From assembly GCA_017608295.1 (NCBI GenBank), contig JAFCGF010000001.1, positions 310,001 to 374,000 on the forward strand: 64,000 nt of DNA. Direction: 5' to 3'. Source of the DNA: Candidatus Woesearchaeota archaeon. GTDB lineage: Archaea > Nanoarchaeota > Nanoarchaeia > Woesearchaeales > JAGVZT01. A program made the position numbers and the translations under genes. A model generated the notes under the pieces. The model did no database searches. It was not told the DNA's origin and saw only the letters and a list, made by a program, of their open reading frames with translations. Shown piece after piece: positions 23,831 through 31,869 of the stretch; position 1 is the stretch's first letter, and every line of letters begins with the position of its first letter.

Positions 23831-25081
23831 ATGGGAGGACGATGGAAAAACAATGACACTTTCTTCAATCAGTGGGCGTATCTTCAAGACCCATCGAAGG
23901 AGAATCCCCGACGGAGCAAGCGCCTGTGGCGCGACGTGCTCGAGTCCAACAGGAAGCATCTCGCGAAGCTGATTATGCATCTTCGGGCCCAAGGGGCATC
24001 AGACGGAAACATGCAGCGGCATCTCTACGCACTCAAGGTCTTCGGCGTATTGTGCAACTATGACTGGCAGCAGGCCACGCGGGATCAGAATATTGAGATA
24101 ATGGCCCGAATCATATCCTCAAGAAGATACAGTCCTGCGAGCATCAAGGCCATCAAGGTTGCCCTGAATGTCCTCTACCGCACGCTCTGGGGCAAAGAGG
24201 GAGAGAAGCATCCTGCTGTGCGCGGCCTGAAGGCAACGAAAAAGGAGCGAAGGGAAGAGATAGAGCCTGTGTTTTCTGTCGGGCAGGTGAAGGACATCAT
24301 CCAGGCAACGGAGAAGCTCCTCTACAAGGCTATATATTCTATGGGGTATGAAGGTAATCTCCGGCCCCACGAATATTTAGAGGCCAAGCTGAAGCAGCTC
24401 AGGCCATTTGAGCATGGCTTCATGTTGACGGCCCTGACCTCGAAGACAACCGGCGTGCCTGTGCGCACGATTCCATTGATTCAGTCAGCACCGTATCTGT
24501 CTCGATACATTGAGATGGCACATCCCAATCCAGACCCCGAGTCGCCCATTTTTGTGACAGAACGCGGAAAGTATGCTGGGATGCCTGTGTCCAATTATGC
24601 TGCGAACAAGGAGCTGAAGAGCGTGTGCAGGCGCCTTGGCATCAAGAAAAAAAAGATAACGTTATACCAACTCAGGAAGGCAGGAATCACACATAAGCGC
24701 CTGTCTGGCGTTCCTGATGCTATCATCGAGAAGCATGCTGGATGGGTCACCGGCACTGCGATGCTCAAGCACTATAGCCGCGTGACCGGCGAGGATGTCA
24801 ACCGTGCAATCCTCGAGATGAACGGCCTTGAAGCCACACAGAAGCAGGAAGTCCTAGAGAAGAAAATCTGTGGCCGCTGCGGCACTGAGAACGGCGCAGC
24901 AGACAGGTACTGCTACCGTTGCTACTCCCCCCTTGAAACGGAACGCTGGCTCACGGAGCAGGACAAGTTCGAGAAGGCGCGAGAGGTAGCAAGCACATCA
25001 CTCCTCAAGAAGGTGCTCCCGATGCTCTCTGACGAGCAGAAACGCGAGCTCCAGCAGGAGTTCCTCAATGCGCTGCGGTGA
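23831..25081 (+). CDS. Tyrosine recombinase/integrase with C-terminal zinc ribbon
   Basis: 416 residues. An N-terminal SAM-like core-binding region (residues about 20-130) is followed by the catalytic domain: Arg in GNLRPHEYLEAK, the beta-hairpin Lys in TSKTTG, YQLRKAGITHKR where the usual H-x-x-R is Y-x-x-R, AGWVTGTAM with Trp in the second His position, and the nucleophile Tyr in LKHYSRV. A zinc ribbon CGRCG...CYRC and a helical tail follow. The TATA box and GGTGAG (23821-23826) support ATG 23831. Position beside a tRNA gene suggests integration or excision function. Confidence 0.88.
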   Translation: MGGRWKNNDTFFNQWAYLQDPSKENPRRSKRLWRDVLESNRKHLAKLIMHLRAQGASDGNMQRHLYALKVFGVLCNYDWQQATRDQNIEIMARIISSRRYSPASIKAIKVALNVLYRTLWGKEGEKHPAVRGLKATKKERREEIEPVFSVGQVKDIIQATEKLLYKAIYSMGYEGNLRPHEYLEAKLKQLRPFEHGFMLTALTSKTTGVPVRTIPLIQSAPYLSRYIEMAHPNPDPESPIFVTERGKYAGMPVSNYAANKELKSVCRRLGIKKKKITLYQLRKAGITHKRLSGVPDAIIEKHAGWVTGTAMLKHYSRVTGEDVNRAILEMNGLEATQKQEVLEKKICGRCGTENGAADRYCYRCYSPLETERWLTEQDKFEKAREVASTSLLKKVLPMLSDEQKRELQQEFLNALR

Positions 25082-25140
25082 TGACTGTCGATGAGGCAAG
25101 GCATCTAATGGTCAATAAGATAGACACGGAGGGATAGAAG

Positions 25141-25620
25141 ATGAAGAAACCGAAACCAAAGGAACAGAAACGGAAGTATGCAGAGCAATGGGACGACGAG
25201 CTTGAGCACATCTTCAGCAAGCTCAATATCGTGGACACCCATGAACTTATGTACTTTATAGAAAACGAATTACACATAGAGAGGGGCCCCTACACCAAGC
25301 TTGTGTGCGAGGTCATCAGAGAGTGGACTAAGGAAGGCAGAAAGGAGATTCTGGATTATCCTGGCCTGTATATCACGATAGGCGGCGGGCCAGAACTCGT
25401 GAGCGCCACGGCGTCCATTCCCTTGAAGAAATCCAAGTCAGGTGCCATCAAAGTCGTTGCGCTCAACGGTTCGCTTATTGACACGTTGCCAGAGGAACAT
25501 CGGAAGGATGCTGTATTTACCTCCCTCAGGCACACATTTAATGATGACTCTCGACTCAGGTATGATAAACCCGTCTTCAGCGGTGTCTGCAAGTCCTGCT
25601 GGGAACCTGAAGACGAGTGA
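25141..25620 (+). CDS. Hypothetical protein downstream of the recombinase
   Basis: 159 residues, not recognised. Basic start KKPKPKEQKRKYAEQW, a helical part with FSKLNIVDTHELMYFIENEL, a more beta-like middle with YITIGGGPELVSATASIPL, and a C-terminal C-x-x-C (GVCKSCWEPEDE). Follows the recombinase by 59 bases with no clear promoter between, so the two may be co-transcribed. Confidence 0.6.
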   Translation: MKKPKPKEQKRKYAEQWDDELEHIFSKLNIVDTHELMYFIENELHIERGPYTKLVCEVIREWTKEGRKEILDYPGLYITIGGGPELVSATASIPLKKSKSGAIKVVALNGSLIDTLPEEHRKDAVFTSLRHTFNDDSRLRYDKPVFSGVCKSCWEPEDE

Positions 25621-25654
25621 GGCAGAGGGGATTCTATCTCTTCCGCCAGAAGAA

Positions 25655-25725
25655 GCCAGCCGATAACCAACACCATGATTATATGGCGGGTCAGTGAAGA
25701 CAACATCTACCCTACTGCTGAAAGC
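25655..25725 (-). pseudogene. Possible remnant of a DNA methyltransferase (DPPY motif)
   Basis: The minus strand reads SSRVDVVFTDPPYNHGVGYR in an open frame between two genes. VDVVFTDPPYN matches motif IV of N4/N6 amino methyltransferases, but there is no SAM-binding motif or other conserved block around it; the rest of the frame is antisense to the 25141 gene. It may be a degraded fragment or a coincidence. Confidence 0.25.
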
Positions 25726-27139
25726 ACTGCAGCAGTTTCTGGATGCGCCCATAGGGCGAATTGTGGAAGAGCTGTGGCCTCATTACTGGGCGGTCCACGA
25801 GGTTTCCCAGTTCCTCTGGGTCCTTGACCAGGTCGCTCATGCCAGGTGCATGCATCTCATTTATTCCAACAGTGAAGAGGCTCAGAAAGATGCTAAACAA
25901 GTCCTTGCTGTCTTCAGGCACAGTGGCAGCAAACTCCTTAGTGGTCTCCCTCACAAGATTCTCAAGTCCGCGTTTCGGCATCTCTATCTCTGGAAGGTAC
26001 ACTTCGGTGAAAACGATGTCCTCGAAAAAGGGTTGGAGAGAGGTTTTTGACTCAACCCCCAGGAGAGATTCGAGCACCTTGAGGATAGCATAAGTAATCT
26101 TCTTCAGCTCTTTAGGGGATAAAATCTTATCCACATGGTTGCCCCATGCTTGAAGAAACTCCTCTGACACACTCTTAGGATCAATTCTGACTCGAATCTT
26201 GTCGTTCACAAAGAGGTACTCTTTCACAGGGGGAAAGAGAACTTCTATGAACAATTCTTCAAGCACGCTGCCAATGTCATCATTATTCCCGCTTTCCTCT
26301 TTCAAGACATCATGAAACTCAGTCCTCAGGAAATGCAACACGAGAAGGAACCACACAAGAAAATACCATGTTCCCGAAGGAATCCATTTTCTCTTCGGTC
26401 CATCTTCGGGATAGGTTGTATTGATGTATTTCTTCCAGAATTTTAGGTCTAATAATTCCTGAAGGCTGTCGTCCAACTCTTGTTTGACGGAGAAGAGGAG
26501 CGCATACCGTTCCATAACGCGGAGGAACGTCCTCTTTTCTCTATCCTCTTCCCAATGGTCCTTATATCCAGCTTTAGTTCGGCGCCTGATGAAATCAATT
26601 CTATGCTTTCTCAAGTGCTTCCTGAAATCCCTATAGTCTTGGAATCCGTAGTGCCTGCCCCGTGCAGGGATGACCTCTTCGAAGAAGGCTTTCCTCATCT
26701 TTTCGACTTTTTTCAGTGCATTCCTTCTCCTGACTTCAGAAGGAATGTCCCAGGTCTTCCATTCAGCATACTCAAAGAGGTCCCAGCCAATCCATTCGTC
26801 ATGGGCCGACATGGTTTGGATAAGCGACCAATAAAAACCGGTCTGATTGATTTTGTACCCCACACCATACTTAGTTTGAACATAAGGATATTTCTTCTTC
26901 ACTCTTTCACGGAAGCCGTTTGACCCTCGAGTAGTTCTTTTCGCCCTTCTGAGTTCATCTTCGCTAATCCAGCCGGGCTTGTGGAGAAAGTGCCCGAAGA
27001 GTATCTCCCAAGATACTTCCCGACTTGAAAGGCTCAAGAAAGCGGCAAAGTTGGATTGCTCTATGGGATTGTTGATTATCAAACGCTTCATTCCCGGCTT
27101 TCGGGTTCTTTTTTTATCTTGCTCCTTTTTTCTCGCCAT
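25712..27139 (-). CDS. Large hypothetical protein
   Basis: 475 residues, not recognised. Strongly basic N-terminus (ARKKEQDKKRTRKPGMKR), an aromatic-rich helical middle (FHLLVLHFLRTEF-like stretch LVWFLLVLHFLRTEFHD may be a buried or membrane-associated helix) and no conserved motifs I know. The C-terminus overlaps the possible methyltransferase fragment region. Together with its neighbours it looks like accessory DNA near the recombinase. Minus strand, divergent from the 27228 gene. Confidence 0.6.
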   Translation of the reverse strand: MARKKEQDKKRTRKPGMKRLIINNPIEQSNFAAFLSLSSREVSWEILFGHFLHKPGWISEDELRRAKRTTRGSNGFRERVKKKYPYVQTKYGVGYKINQTGFYWSLIQTMSAHDEWIGWDLFEYAEWKTWDIPSEVRRRNALKKVEKMRKAFFEEVIPARGRHYGFQDYRDFRKHLRKHRIDFIRRRTKAGYKDHWEEDREKRTFLRVMERYALLFSVKQELDDSLQELLDLKFWKKYINTTYPEDGPKRKWIPSGTWYFLVWFLLVLHFLRTEFHDVLKEESGNNDDIGSVLEELFIEVLFPPVKEYLFVNDKIRVRIDPKSVSEEFLQAWGNHVDKILSPKELKKITYAILKVLESLLGVESKTSLQPFFEDIVFTEVYLPEIEMPKRGLENLVRETTKEFAATVPEDSKDLFSIFLSLFTVGINEMHAPGMSDLVKDPEELGNLVDRPVMRPQLFHNSPYGRIQKLLQCFQQ

Positions 27140-27195
27140 TTATCGTCTAAACACCATGCAATTTCTGTCAGTCGACCCTTGTTTTTGGTCGAGAG

Positions 27196-27205
27196 GATAT
27201 AAATT
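27196..27205 (+). promoter_or_regulatory. TATA box of the 27228 gene
   Basis: GGATATAAATTT, about 24-30 bases before the ATG, giving a leaderless transcript. Confidence 0.55.
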
Positions 27206-27227
27206 TACGCCCAACAGCCCAATCACC

Positions 27228-27626
27228 ATGGAAGGCAAGCCTTCGCAGCAAGGTCCAGAAATGGAGCCGCAGGAGATGCCAGCAGAGGAAGAAAATTTCG
27301 TTGCCATGCTACCTCCTGACTTGAAAGAAGCTTGGTGTCTCCTGCGGAACCTCCCAGGTCCAGGCTTCGAAGGCTCAACTTCCAGTGTTTACGGCGCATC
27401 TGACGGCGGAGAACGTCCTTCTACGGTTGGCAAAACAGTGCTGGAAGACGTCGCGAAGCAGGAGAATAGCAAGGGAGAGCAAGACGGTGGGCTCTCCCGC
27501 GCTATCCTCTTGGAACTCAAGCAGCTCAACGGCCAGCTTCGTTTGATGAGGCAACAGTTGAAAGCATTACCGGGGTGTCAATGTGGTGTCACCAGAGACG
27601 CAGGAAGCAAGACAGAGGATAATTGA
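27228..27626 (+). CDS. Hypothetical acidic protein
   Basis: 132 residues, not recognised. Starts MEGKPSQQGPEMEPQEMPAE, then a mixed region and a C-terminal helix LSRAILLELKQLNGQLRLMRQQLKAL that could form a short coiled coil, ending with CQCGVTRD. Start chosen from the TATA spacing; the frame is open further upstream but antisense to the 25712 gene. Confidence 0.55.
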   Translation: MEGKPSQQGPEMEPQEMPAEEENFVAMLPPDLKEAWCLLRNLPGPGFEGSTSSVYGASDGGERPSTVGKTVLEDVAKQENSKGEQDGGLSRAILLELKQLNGQLRLMRQQLKALPGCQCGVTRDAGSKTEDN

Positions 27627-27658
27627 CTACATCCATTTGAAAGCTGACACTGTGAAGT

Positions 27659-28024
27659 TCAGCGATGTGCGAAACTCCGGATATTCTTCTGATAATATCC
27701 TGTTGTTACGTCTTCAGGGCGGGACTGACTGGAATCGGCAGAGGCAGTCGCTGCACCCATTTCCCCATCCTGCAGCTCCTGCCAGATGTTCAGCGTGATG
27801 ATAATCCTGACTTCCTCCGGCATGGTCGGGAAGCTGACGCCCAGCAGGCCGTCAGTCAAATCAGGGCTGATCTTGGTCAGGGGGTGTCTTGCATACACGG
27901 GCTGCTGGGGCACTTCAGGAGGCGGGCTCAGAGCAGCGAGAGCGCCCACTGTGAGGAGCAGGAGAAGCACGGCTATCACAATGCCTACCATGCCCCAGAG
28001 TGGGCGTTCCGCTTGTCTGCTCAT
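27659..28024 (-). CDS. Single-TM hypothetical protein
   Basis: 121 residues. MSRQAERPLWG precedes one membrane helix (MVGIVIAVLLLLLTVGALAAL), then a Pro-rich spacer PPPEVPQQP and a soluble domain of about 80 residues, presumably outside the cell. ATG 28024 lies 27-34 bases after a TATA box (28051-28058); an in-frame start at 28081 would be upstream of that box. Function unknown. The stop region faces the 27228 gene. Confidence 0.6.
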   Translation of the reverse strand: MSRQAERPLWGMVGIVIAVLLLLLTVGALAALSPPPEVPQQPVYARHPLTKISPDLTDGLLGVSFPTMPEEVRIIITLNIWQELQDGEMGAATASADSSQSRPEDVTTGYYQKNIRSFAHR

Positions 28025-28050
28025 GAGCTGGCTATTCCACGGATATTCTG

Positions 28051-28058
28051 ATATATAA
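28051..28058 (-). promoter_or_regulatory. TATA box of the single-TM protein gene
   Basis: CTTATATAT on the minus strand, 27-34 bases before ATG 28024. It lies just upstream of the position where the surface protein gene ends (28065). Confidence 0.5.
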
Positions 28059-28064
28059 GCCCTT

Positions 28065-30347
28065 CTACGGGGCCCTCGCAAGGAATTCGGTGACGTTCAG
28101 CGTCAGCGTGTTCAGCGCGGTATCAAGTGTTGCACCCTGGTCTATCCACTTGTTGCCCTGGGTGTTTCGCAGGGCCATCTCGAGGTTGTTCTCGTTGCCG
28201 CCCACCTCAGTGTCGTCGTAGCTCATCACCAGCGTCACCGGCTGCGAGAATACCGCACCCTTCGGGAACAGGTCATAGCTGAAGCCGTAGACTGTATTCC
28301 CGCTGACCACCGTGTAGCCGTCCTGCGCGCTGTTGTGCGTGATGTTGACGAGGGTGTCGTTGGCAAGCGCTCCTGCAGGGATGGTTATCCTCATTGTGCC
28401 GGCAGGATTGACCAGCGTCCCGCCGCCAGAGCCGATGACAGCCGAAGCGTCGTACGATGTGACGGTGAAGTAGCCGTCGTACTCGTGCAGCAACACACCG
28501 AGCTTGTGCACAGTGCCGAATATCCTCCACTGGCCGAGTTCCGCGTCTGCAGGGAGGGTGAAGACGTAAGGCACCTCCGCCCCGCTCGGCGTTGACGTGA
28601 CGAGGATGTTCTCGCTCCTGTTCACCACAGCGCCGCTCGGGTCGTAGATGGTGTAGTTCACGTCAACCGGGACGTGCTTGTCCTCTACAGTGCCGATGAT
28701 GTTGACCGCCTCGCCAGCCCCATAGGGGTCCTTCTCCGTCACGATGCCGTCTTCAATGCTAAAGTGCGCCTCAGTCACCCAGAAGTCCAGGTTCGCGGTG
28801 TCCAGCACCTCGTCCGTGCCGCTTACGATGAGGACAGCATCGGCGTAGTACTTACCGATGGCTCCGGTGTCATTGTAGGCGAAGCCTATGGTCTGTGCCG
28901 CGTTCGGCGTCAGGGTGATGACGCTGCTCGTGTTGTAATAGACCGCGCCGTCTGCGTCAGTGACAGTGAGGTTAACGTAGACGTCATGCGAGATGTCGTC
29001 ATAGTTGCGCGCCTTCACGCTGAACAGGCCGTCGCCGTATTTCTCAGTGCCGTTCGGCTTGTACACCGGGTTCTTGGTGGTGAAGCTCTCGATGAACGGC
29101 AGGCCGACATTGAATGTAGTGTTACGCCTGTCGTACTCCAGGCCGCTCTGAGCCTTGACCACGCTCTCCAGGGTGTGCGTGCCTGTGCTGTTGAACCCTG
29201 TCGTGTAGGTATAGAGCTGATAGCTCGAAAGCTCCGCGATGAACTCTGTCTCGGAGAACACGACAATGCCGGAAGCATTAATTATAATGGTCTCGACAGT
29301 CAGGTTCTTCACCAGGACACCGCCTGTGTTCTCCACCTTGACGGTGAGTTCTGCCGTGTCTGTGAGGCGATAGGAGCCCTTGTCCGTGTCGAGTTGTGTG
29401 ATCTCCACGCTTGGGATGCCTCCGACCGAGGTCACAGTCAGCACGGAGTCGTTCACCACTCCGTTCTCGCTCGTCGCGATGACGATCATGTCGTTGGAGT
29501 CGGGCGGTGAGGCGTTCGCCGGGACATCCACCTCGAAGAACGGATGCCGGGTACTAAGCGGATCCACAATCAGGGTCGTGATGCTGTTGTTGCCCTCGTC
29601 CAGGAACCTCGTGGTCCAGCCCTGCTGCTTGTCCACGCTCATAGTGACGAGGTCAGCGGTGTTCCCGAGATTCTCGATGGACATGTTGTAGCGCACCGTG
29701 GTGTTGGCGTAGCCGCTCTTCACGACCTGCGCGTCCTCTCCTCCGACCTGGAGATCTATCTTGAAGCCCCTGATGAGGAACCGGATGTCCTCGAAGTCCG
29801 TCAGGTCTCCGTCTGTCACCGTGAAGCGGATGCTGTGGTTGCCGCGCTGCTCCCAGCTCGGCACGAACTGCACACGGGCATGAGTCGAGTTGAGCTTCTC
29901 CACTGTGAAGAGCGTGGTGTTCGCGCTGAAGTTCAGGTCAGGGCTGTCGACATCGGTCGCGCTCAAGATGAACGTGTACGTGATGTTCTGCAGCGCCACC
30001 TGGTTGCCTATCGGGTCAAGGACAGGGGGATTGTTGACTGCTGCTGTCACCTGAACTGTGAAGCTCTCTGTGTCCCAGAGCAAGCCTGGATCCGTCGCGG
30101 TGCATATGACCAGTGCATTGCCAACCCAGTCATTCACCGCAGAGATGTTCAGGAGCTTAGCAGTGTTGTCCACAGTCGCGAGGACATTGCTCTCGTTGCT
30201 GTTGCAGTCCCAGTCCATCTGAGCATCAGTGTTATCAATGTCAAACACATGGTCGCTGAGGTTGACTTCTGTGGAGGTGTCTTTCGGGATGATTATCGGG
30301 TCTATCGCCGAGAAGTCCACCTCTGGCGCGTCGTTGACCGTGTTGTC
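28065..30347 (-). CDS. Cell-surface protein with cadherin/Ig-like repeats, 5'-truncated
   Basis: About 760 residues of a secreted protein are visible. Domains of cadherin-like type are marked by TVNDAPEVDF, VNNPPVLDPIGNQVALQN and VTDGDLTDFEDI. CARDB/Ig-like repeats follow (YANTTVRYNMSIENLGNTADLV, TVKVENTGGVLVKNLTVE, KARNYDDISHDVYVNLTV), then a ZU5-like end with GGGTLVNPAGTMRITIPAGAL. The family normally starts with a signal peptide and more repeats; here the coding character stops near 30345, and the residues encoded upstream of that are not surface-protein-like. Many N-x-S/T sites are present. No C-terminal TM anchor is seen. Confidence 0.8.
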   Translation of the reverse strand, partial: DNTVNDAPEVDFSAIDPIIIPKDTSTEVNLSDHVFDIDNTDAQMDWDCNSNESNVLATVDNTAKLLNISAVNDWVGNALVICTATDPGLLWDTESFTVQVTAAVNNPPVLDPIGNQVALQNITYTFILSATDVDSPDLNFSANTTLFTVEKLNSTHARVQFVPSWEQRGNHSIRFTVTDGDLTDFEDIRFLIRGFKIDLQVGGEDAQVVKSGYANTTVRYNMSIENLGNTADLVTMSVDKQQGWTTRFLDEGNNSITTLIVDPLSTRHPFFEVDVPANASPPDSNDMIVIATSENGVVNDSVLTVTSVGGIPSVEITQLDTDKGSYRLTDTAELTVKVENTGGVLVKNLTVETIIINASGIVVFSETEFIAELSSYQLYTYTTGFNSTGTHTLESVVKAQSGLEYDRRNTTFNVGLPFIESFTTKNPVYKPNGTEKYGDGLFSVKARNYDDISHDVYVNLTVTDADGAVYYNTSSVITLTPNAAQTIGFAYNDTGAIGKYYADAVLIVSGTDEVLDTANLDFWVTEAHFSIEDGIVTEKDPYGAGEAVNIIGTVEDKHVPVDVNYTIYDPSGAVVNRSENILVTSTPSGAEVPYVFTLPADAELGQWRIFGTVHKLGVLLHEYDGYFTVTSYDASAVIGSGGGTLVNPAGTMRITIPAGALANDTLVNITHNSAQDGYTVVSGNTVYGFSYDLFPKGAVFSQPVTLVMSYDDTEVGGNENNLEMALRNTQGNKWIDQGATLDTALNTLTLNVTEFLARAP

Positions 30348-30419
30348 GTGAAAAAGAAAAAGGCAGATGCGAAGAAGAAACCTGCTGCCAAGAAGGCTAG
30401 CAAGAAGAAATCTAAGTGA
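30339..30419 (+). pseudogene. 3' end of a gene with Lys/Ala-rich tail, 5'-truncated at junction
   Basis: The plus strand reads RVVVKKKKADAKKKPAAKK and on to a TGA at 30417. The composition matches the tails of ribosomal proteins in this genome, and the sequence upstream in the same frame is only antisense to the surface protein. I read it as the last part of an unrelated gene joined to the broken surface protein gene near 30345. Confidence 0.45.
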
Positions 30420-31374
30420 ACAAGGGCACGACCTCGTACCCAAGCTCTTCTGAAAGTACTTCACATGCTATAGTATGCGCTTCTTGGATATCGAGCTTAT
30501 CTGCTGTGGTGAAGAGCTCCCTGCACTGGTCAGCGCCAAACGCATCGCATATCGAGGACGCCACATACAACCCTGCCTGTGAGCAGAGCTCCTGGTGCTC
30601 CTGGAGGAGGATTATCCCTTCCGGAGGCTCAGTTCCTGAGACACCCTCCACAGCCTCTTTCAATATCTCACCGCAATGATAAGGTGTGAATGTCCTGTAT
30701 TCACCCTCCACAAGCCGGGCGAAGCCTTCGTAGAGCGCGTGCATGCTGAATTCCTCTAGATAACTCCCCAAGAATCCTGCCATGCATTCCAGCCTTGGCG
30801 TCACATGGTGGGCGAACTCATGCCGCACTGAAGACCGGATGTAGTCCCTGAGCCACTCCGGCTTGGATTCCATGGACCATTCACTTATCCTGTCATTGAA
30901 CATGCGATAGGTGCTCTTGTCCTCTCTCCCAAGCCCGCAGCCGAACTCCTCGATAAGGAAGCATTCCTGGTGCAGCTCAAGTAGTCCGTCAGTCAGGACG
31001 AACTGCGCCATCCTCTCAATGTCGCAGTGCTCTCCCTTCAGCTGAGACGGGATTCCCAGTCTGATAGCACCCCACACCCGCATCACATCACCGATTATCA
31101 TCGCTGAGCCCAGGTAATGGGTTTCCATGAGGTCATCATCATCAGTCACAAAGACGGCAGGAACCATGCTGTCCTTCACCTGGAACTCCTCTTTCATCTC
31201 CTCCAGCACTTCCTGGACAAAGCCGACTATGCCCTCTGGATGAAGCTCATCAAGCTCCTGTGCATCCTCCGGGCCCGCAAACACAATCTTGCGGTCATCA
31301 CTCTCCCTGTAGTGGCTCACATCCTCTACTTCAGAAATCCAGTTTTCTAGCCCAGGGTCCATATCTTCATCCAT
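30412..31374 (-). CDS. Putative zinc metalloprotease (HEFAHH)
   Basis: 320 residues. The sequence RHEFAHHVTPRLE at about residues 183-195 fits H-E-x-x-H, and 30-40 residues later LYEGFARLVEGEY could supply the third ligand Glu as in gluzincin-type peptidases. The rest is acidic and mostly helical and not recognised. No signal peptide, so cytoplasmic. The start has a TATA box about 24 bases upstream. Activity is an inference from the motif only. Confidence 0.65.
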   Translation of the reverse strand: MDEDMDPGLENWISEVEDVSHYRESDDRKIVFAGPEDAQELDELHPEGIVGFVQEVLEEMKEEFQVKDSMVPAVFVTDDDDLMETHYLGSAMIIGDVMRVWGAIRLGIPSQLKGEHCDIERMAQFVLTDGLLELHQECFLIEEFGCGLGREDKSTYRMFNDRISEWSMESKPEWLRDYIRSSVRHEFAHHVTPRLECMAGFLGSYLEEFSMHALYEGFARLVEGEYRTFTPYHCGEILKEAVEGVSGTEPPEGIILLQEHQELCSQAGLYVASSICDAFGADQCRELFTTADKLDIQEAHTIACEVLSEELGYEVVPLFT

Positions 31375-31397
31375 TAAGTATAGAATCCCTTCAAACC

Positions 31398-31408
31398 TAT
31401 ATAAATAT
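31398..31408 (-). promoter_or_regulatory. TATA box of the metalloprotease gene
   Basis: ATTTATATA on the minus strand about 24-32 bases before the ATG at 31374. Confidence 0.55.
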
Positions 31409-31445
31409 TACTACTTGAAAGAAGTAATCCCTTCCAGATAAGAAG

Positions 31446-31484
31446 ATTTATATCCAAACCAGCGATTCCAACACTCAGGGAGGT
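31446..31484 (+). promoter_or_regulatory. TATA box and RBS of the 31492 gene
   Basis: TTTATATCC at 31447-31455 and a GGGAGGT at 31478-31484, seven bases before the ATG at 31492. Confidence 0.5.
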
Positions 31485-31491
31485 CATAATC

Positions 31492-31869
31492 ATGGCAGAA
31501 GGGGACGAATGGGTGGAAGCTGGATTTGAAGCTATTGGCAAGTATTTTGCGGGCACAGAGGACGAGATAACAGACCTTCTCGAGAGCACACAGCCCTATG
31601 CGAAGAAAGTAGACAATAAAAAGTTCTCAGACTCCTATGGGCTTCTCCTTGGCCTTCAGGCAGGAGCTTCCGCAGGGCTCGCCCTCCTTTCTGTGGCTAA
31701 TCCGTGGCTCATCCCCATCTCTTTTCCCCTGGTCATAGACACCATCACTCGTATGGACGACATGAAATACGGGAAGAAATATACAGTCACAGACAACGGC
31801 AGCGAAGTCACGATGCCAGTTGGCATTGTAGCTGTAATAAAAGACTGGTATCAGGAGAATTTTGATTAG
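31492..31869 (+). CDS. Hypothetical protein with one hydrophobic hairpin
   Basis: 125 residues, not recognised. Acidic N-terminus (AEGDEWVEAGFEAIGKYF), a central hydrophobic region LQAGASAGLALLSVANPWLIPISFPLVI that could be one or two membrane passes, and a hydrophilic C-terminus. Its last four bases overlap the convergent CBS gene. Confidence 0.6.
   Translation: MAEGDEWVEAGFEAIGKYFAGTEDEITDLLESTQPYAKKVDNKKFSDSYGLLLGLQAGASAGLALLSVANPWLIPISFPLVIDTITRMDDMKYGKKYTVTDNGSEVTMPVGIVAVIKDWYQENFD

Noticed and set aside
27583..27798. Short plus-strand frame beginning VSPETQEARQRIIDYIHLKAD
   Set aside because: The first 35 residues look somewhat protein-like but the frame overlaps the end of the 27228 gene and runs antisense into the single-TM gene; evidence is too weak for a gene.
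29544..30419. Long plus-strand frame antisense to the surface protein, ending in the Lys/Ala tail
   Set aside because: Its composition (HRR, VRR, Val/Arg-rich) is that of an antisense frame of the surface protein gene; only the last 25 or so codons look like real coding sequence.
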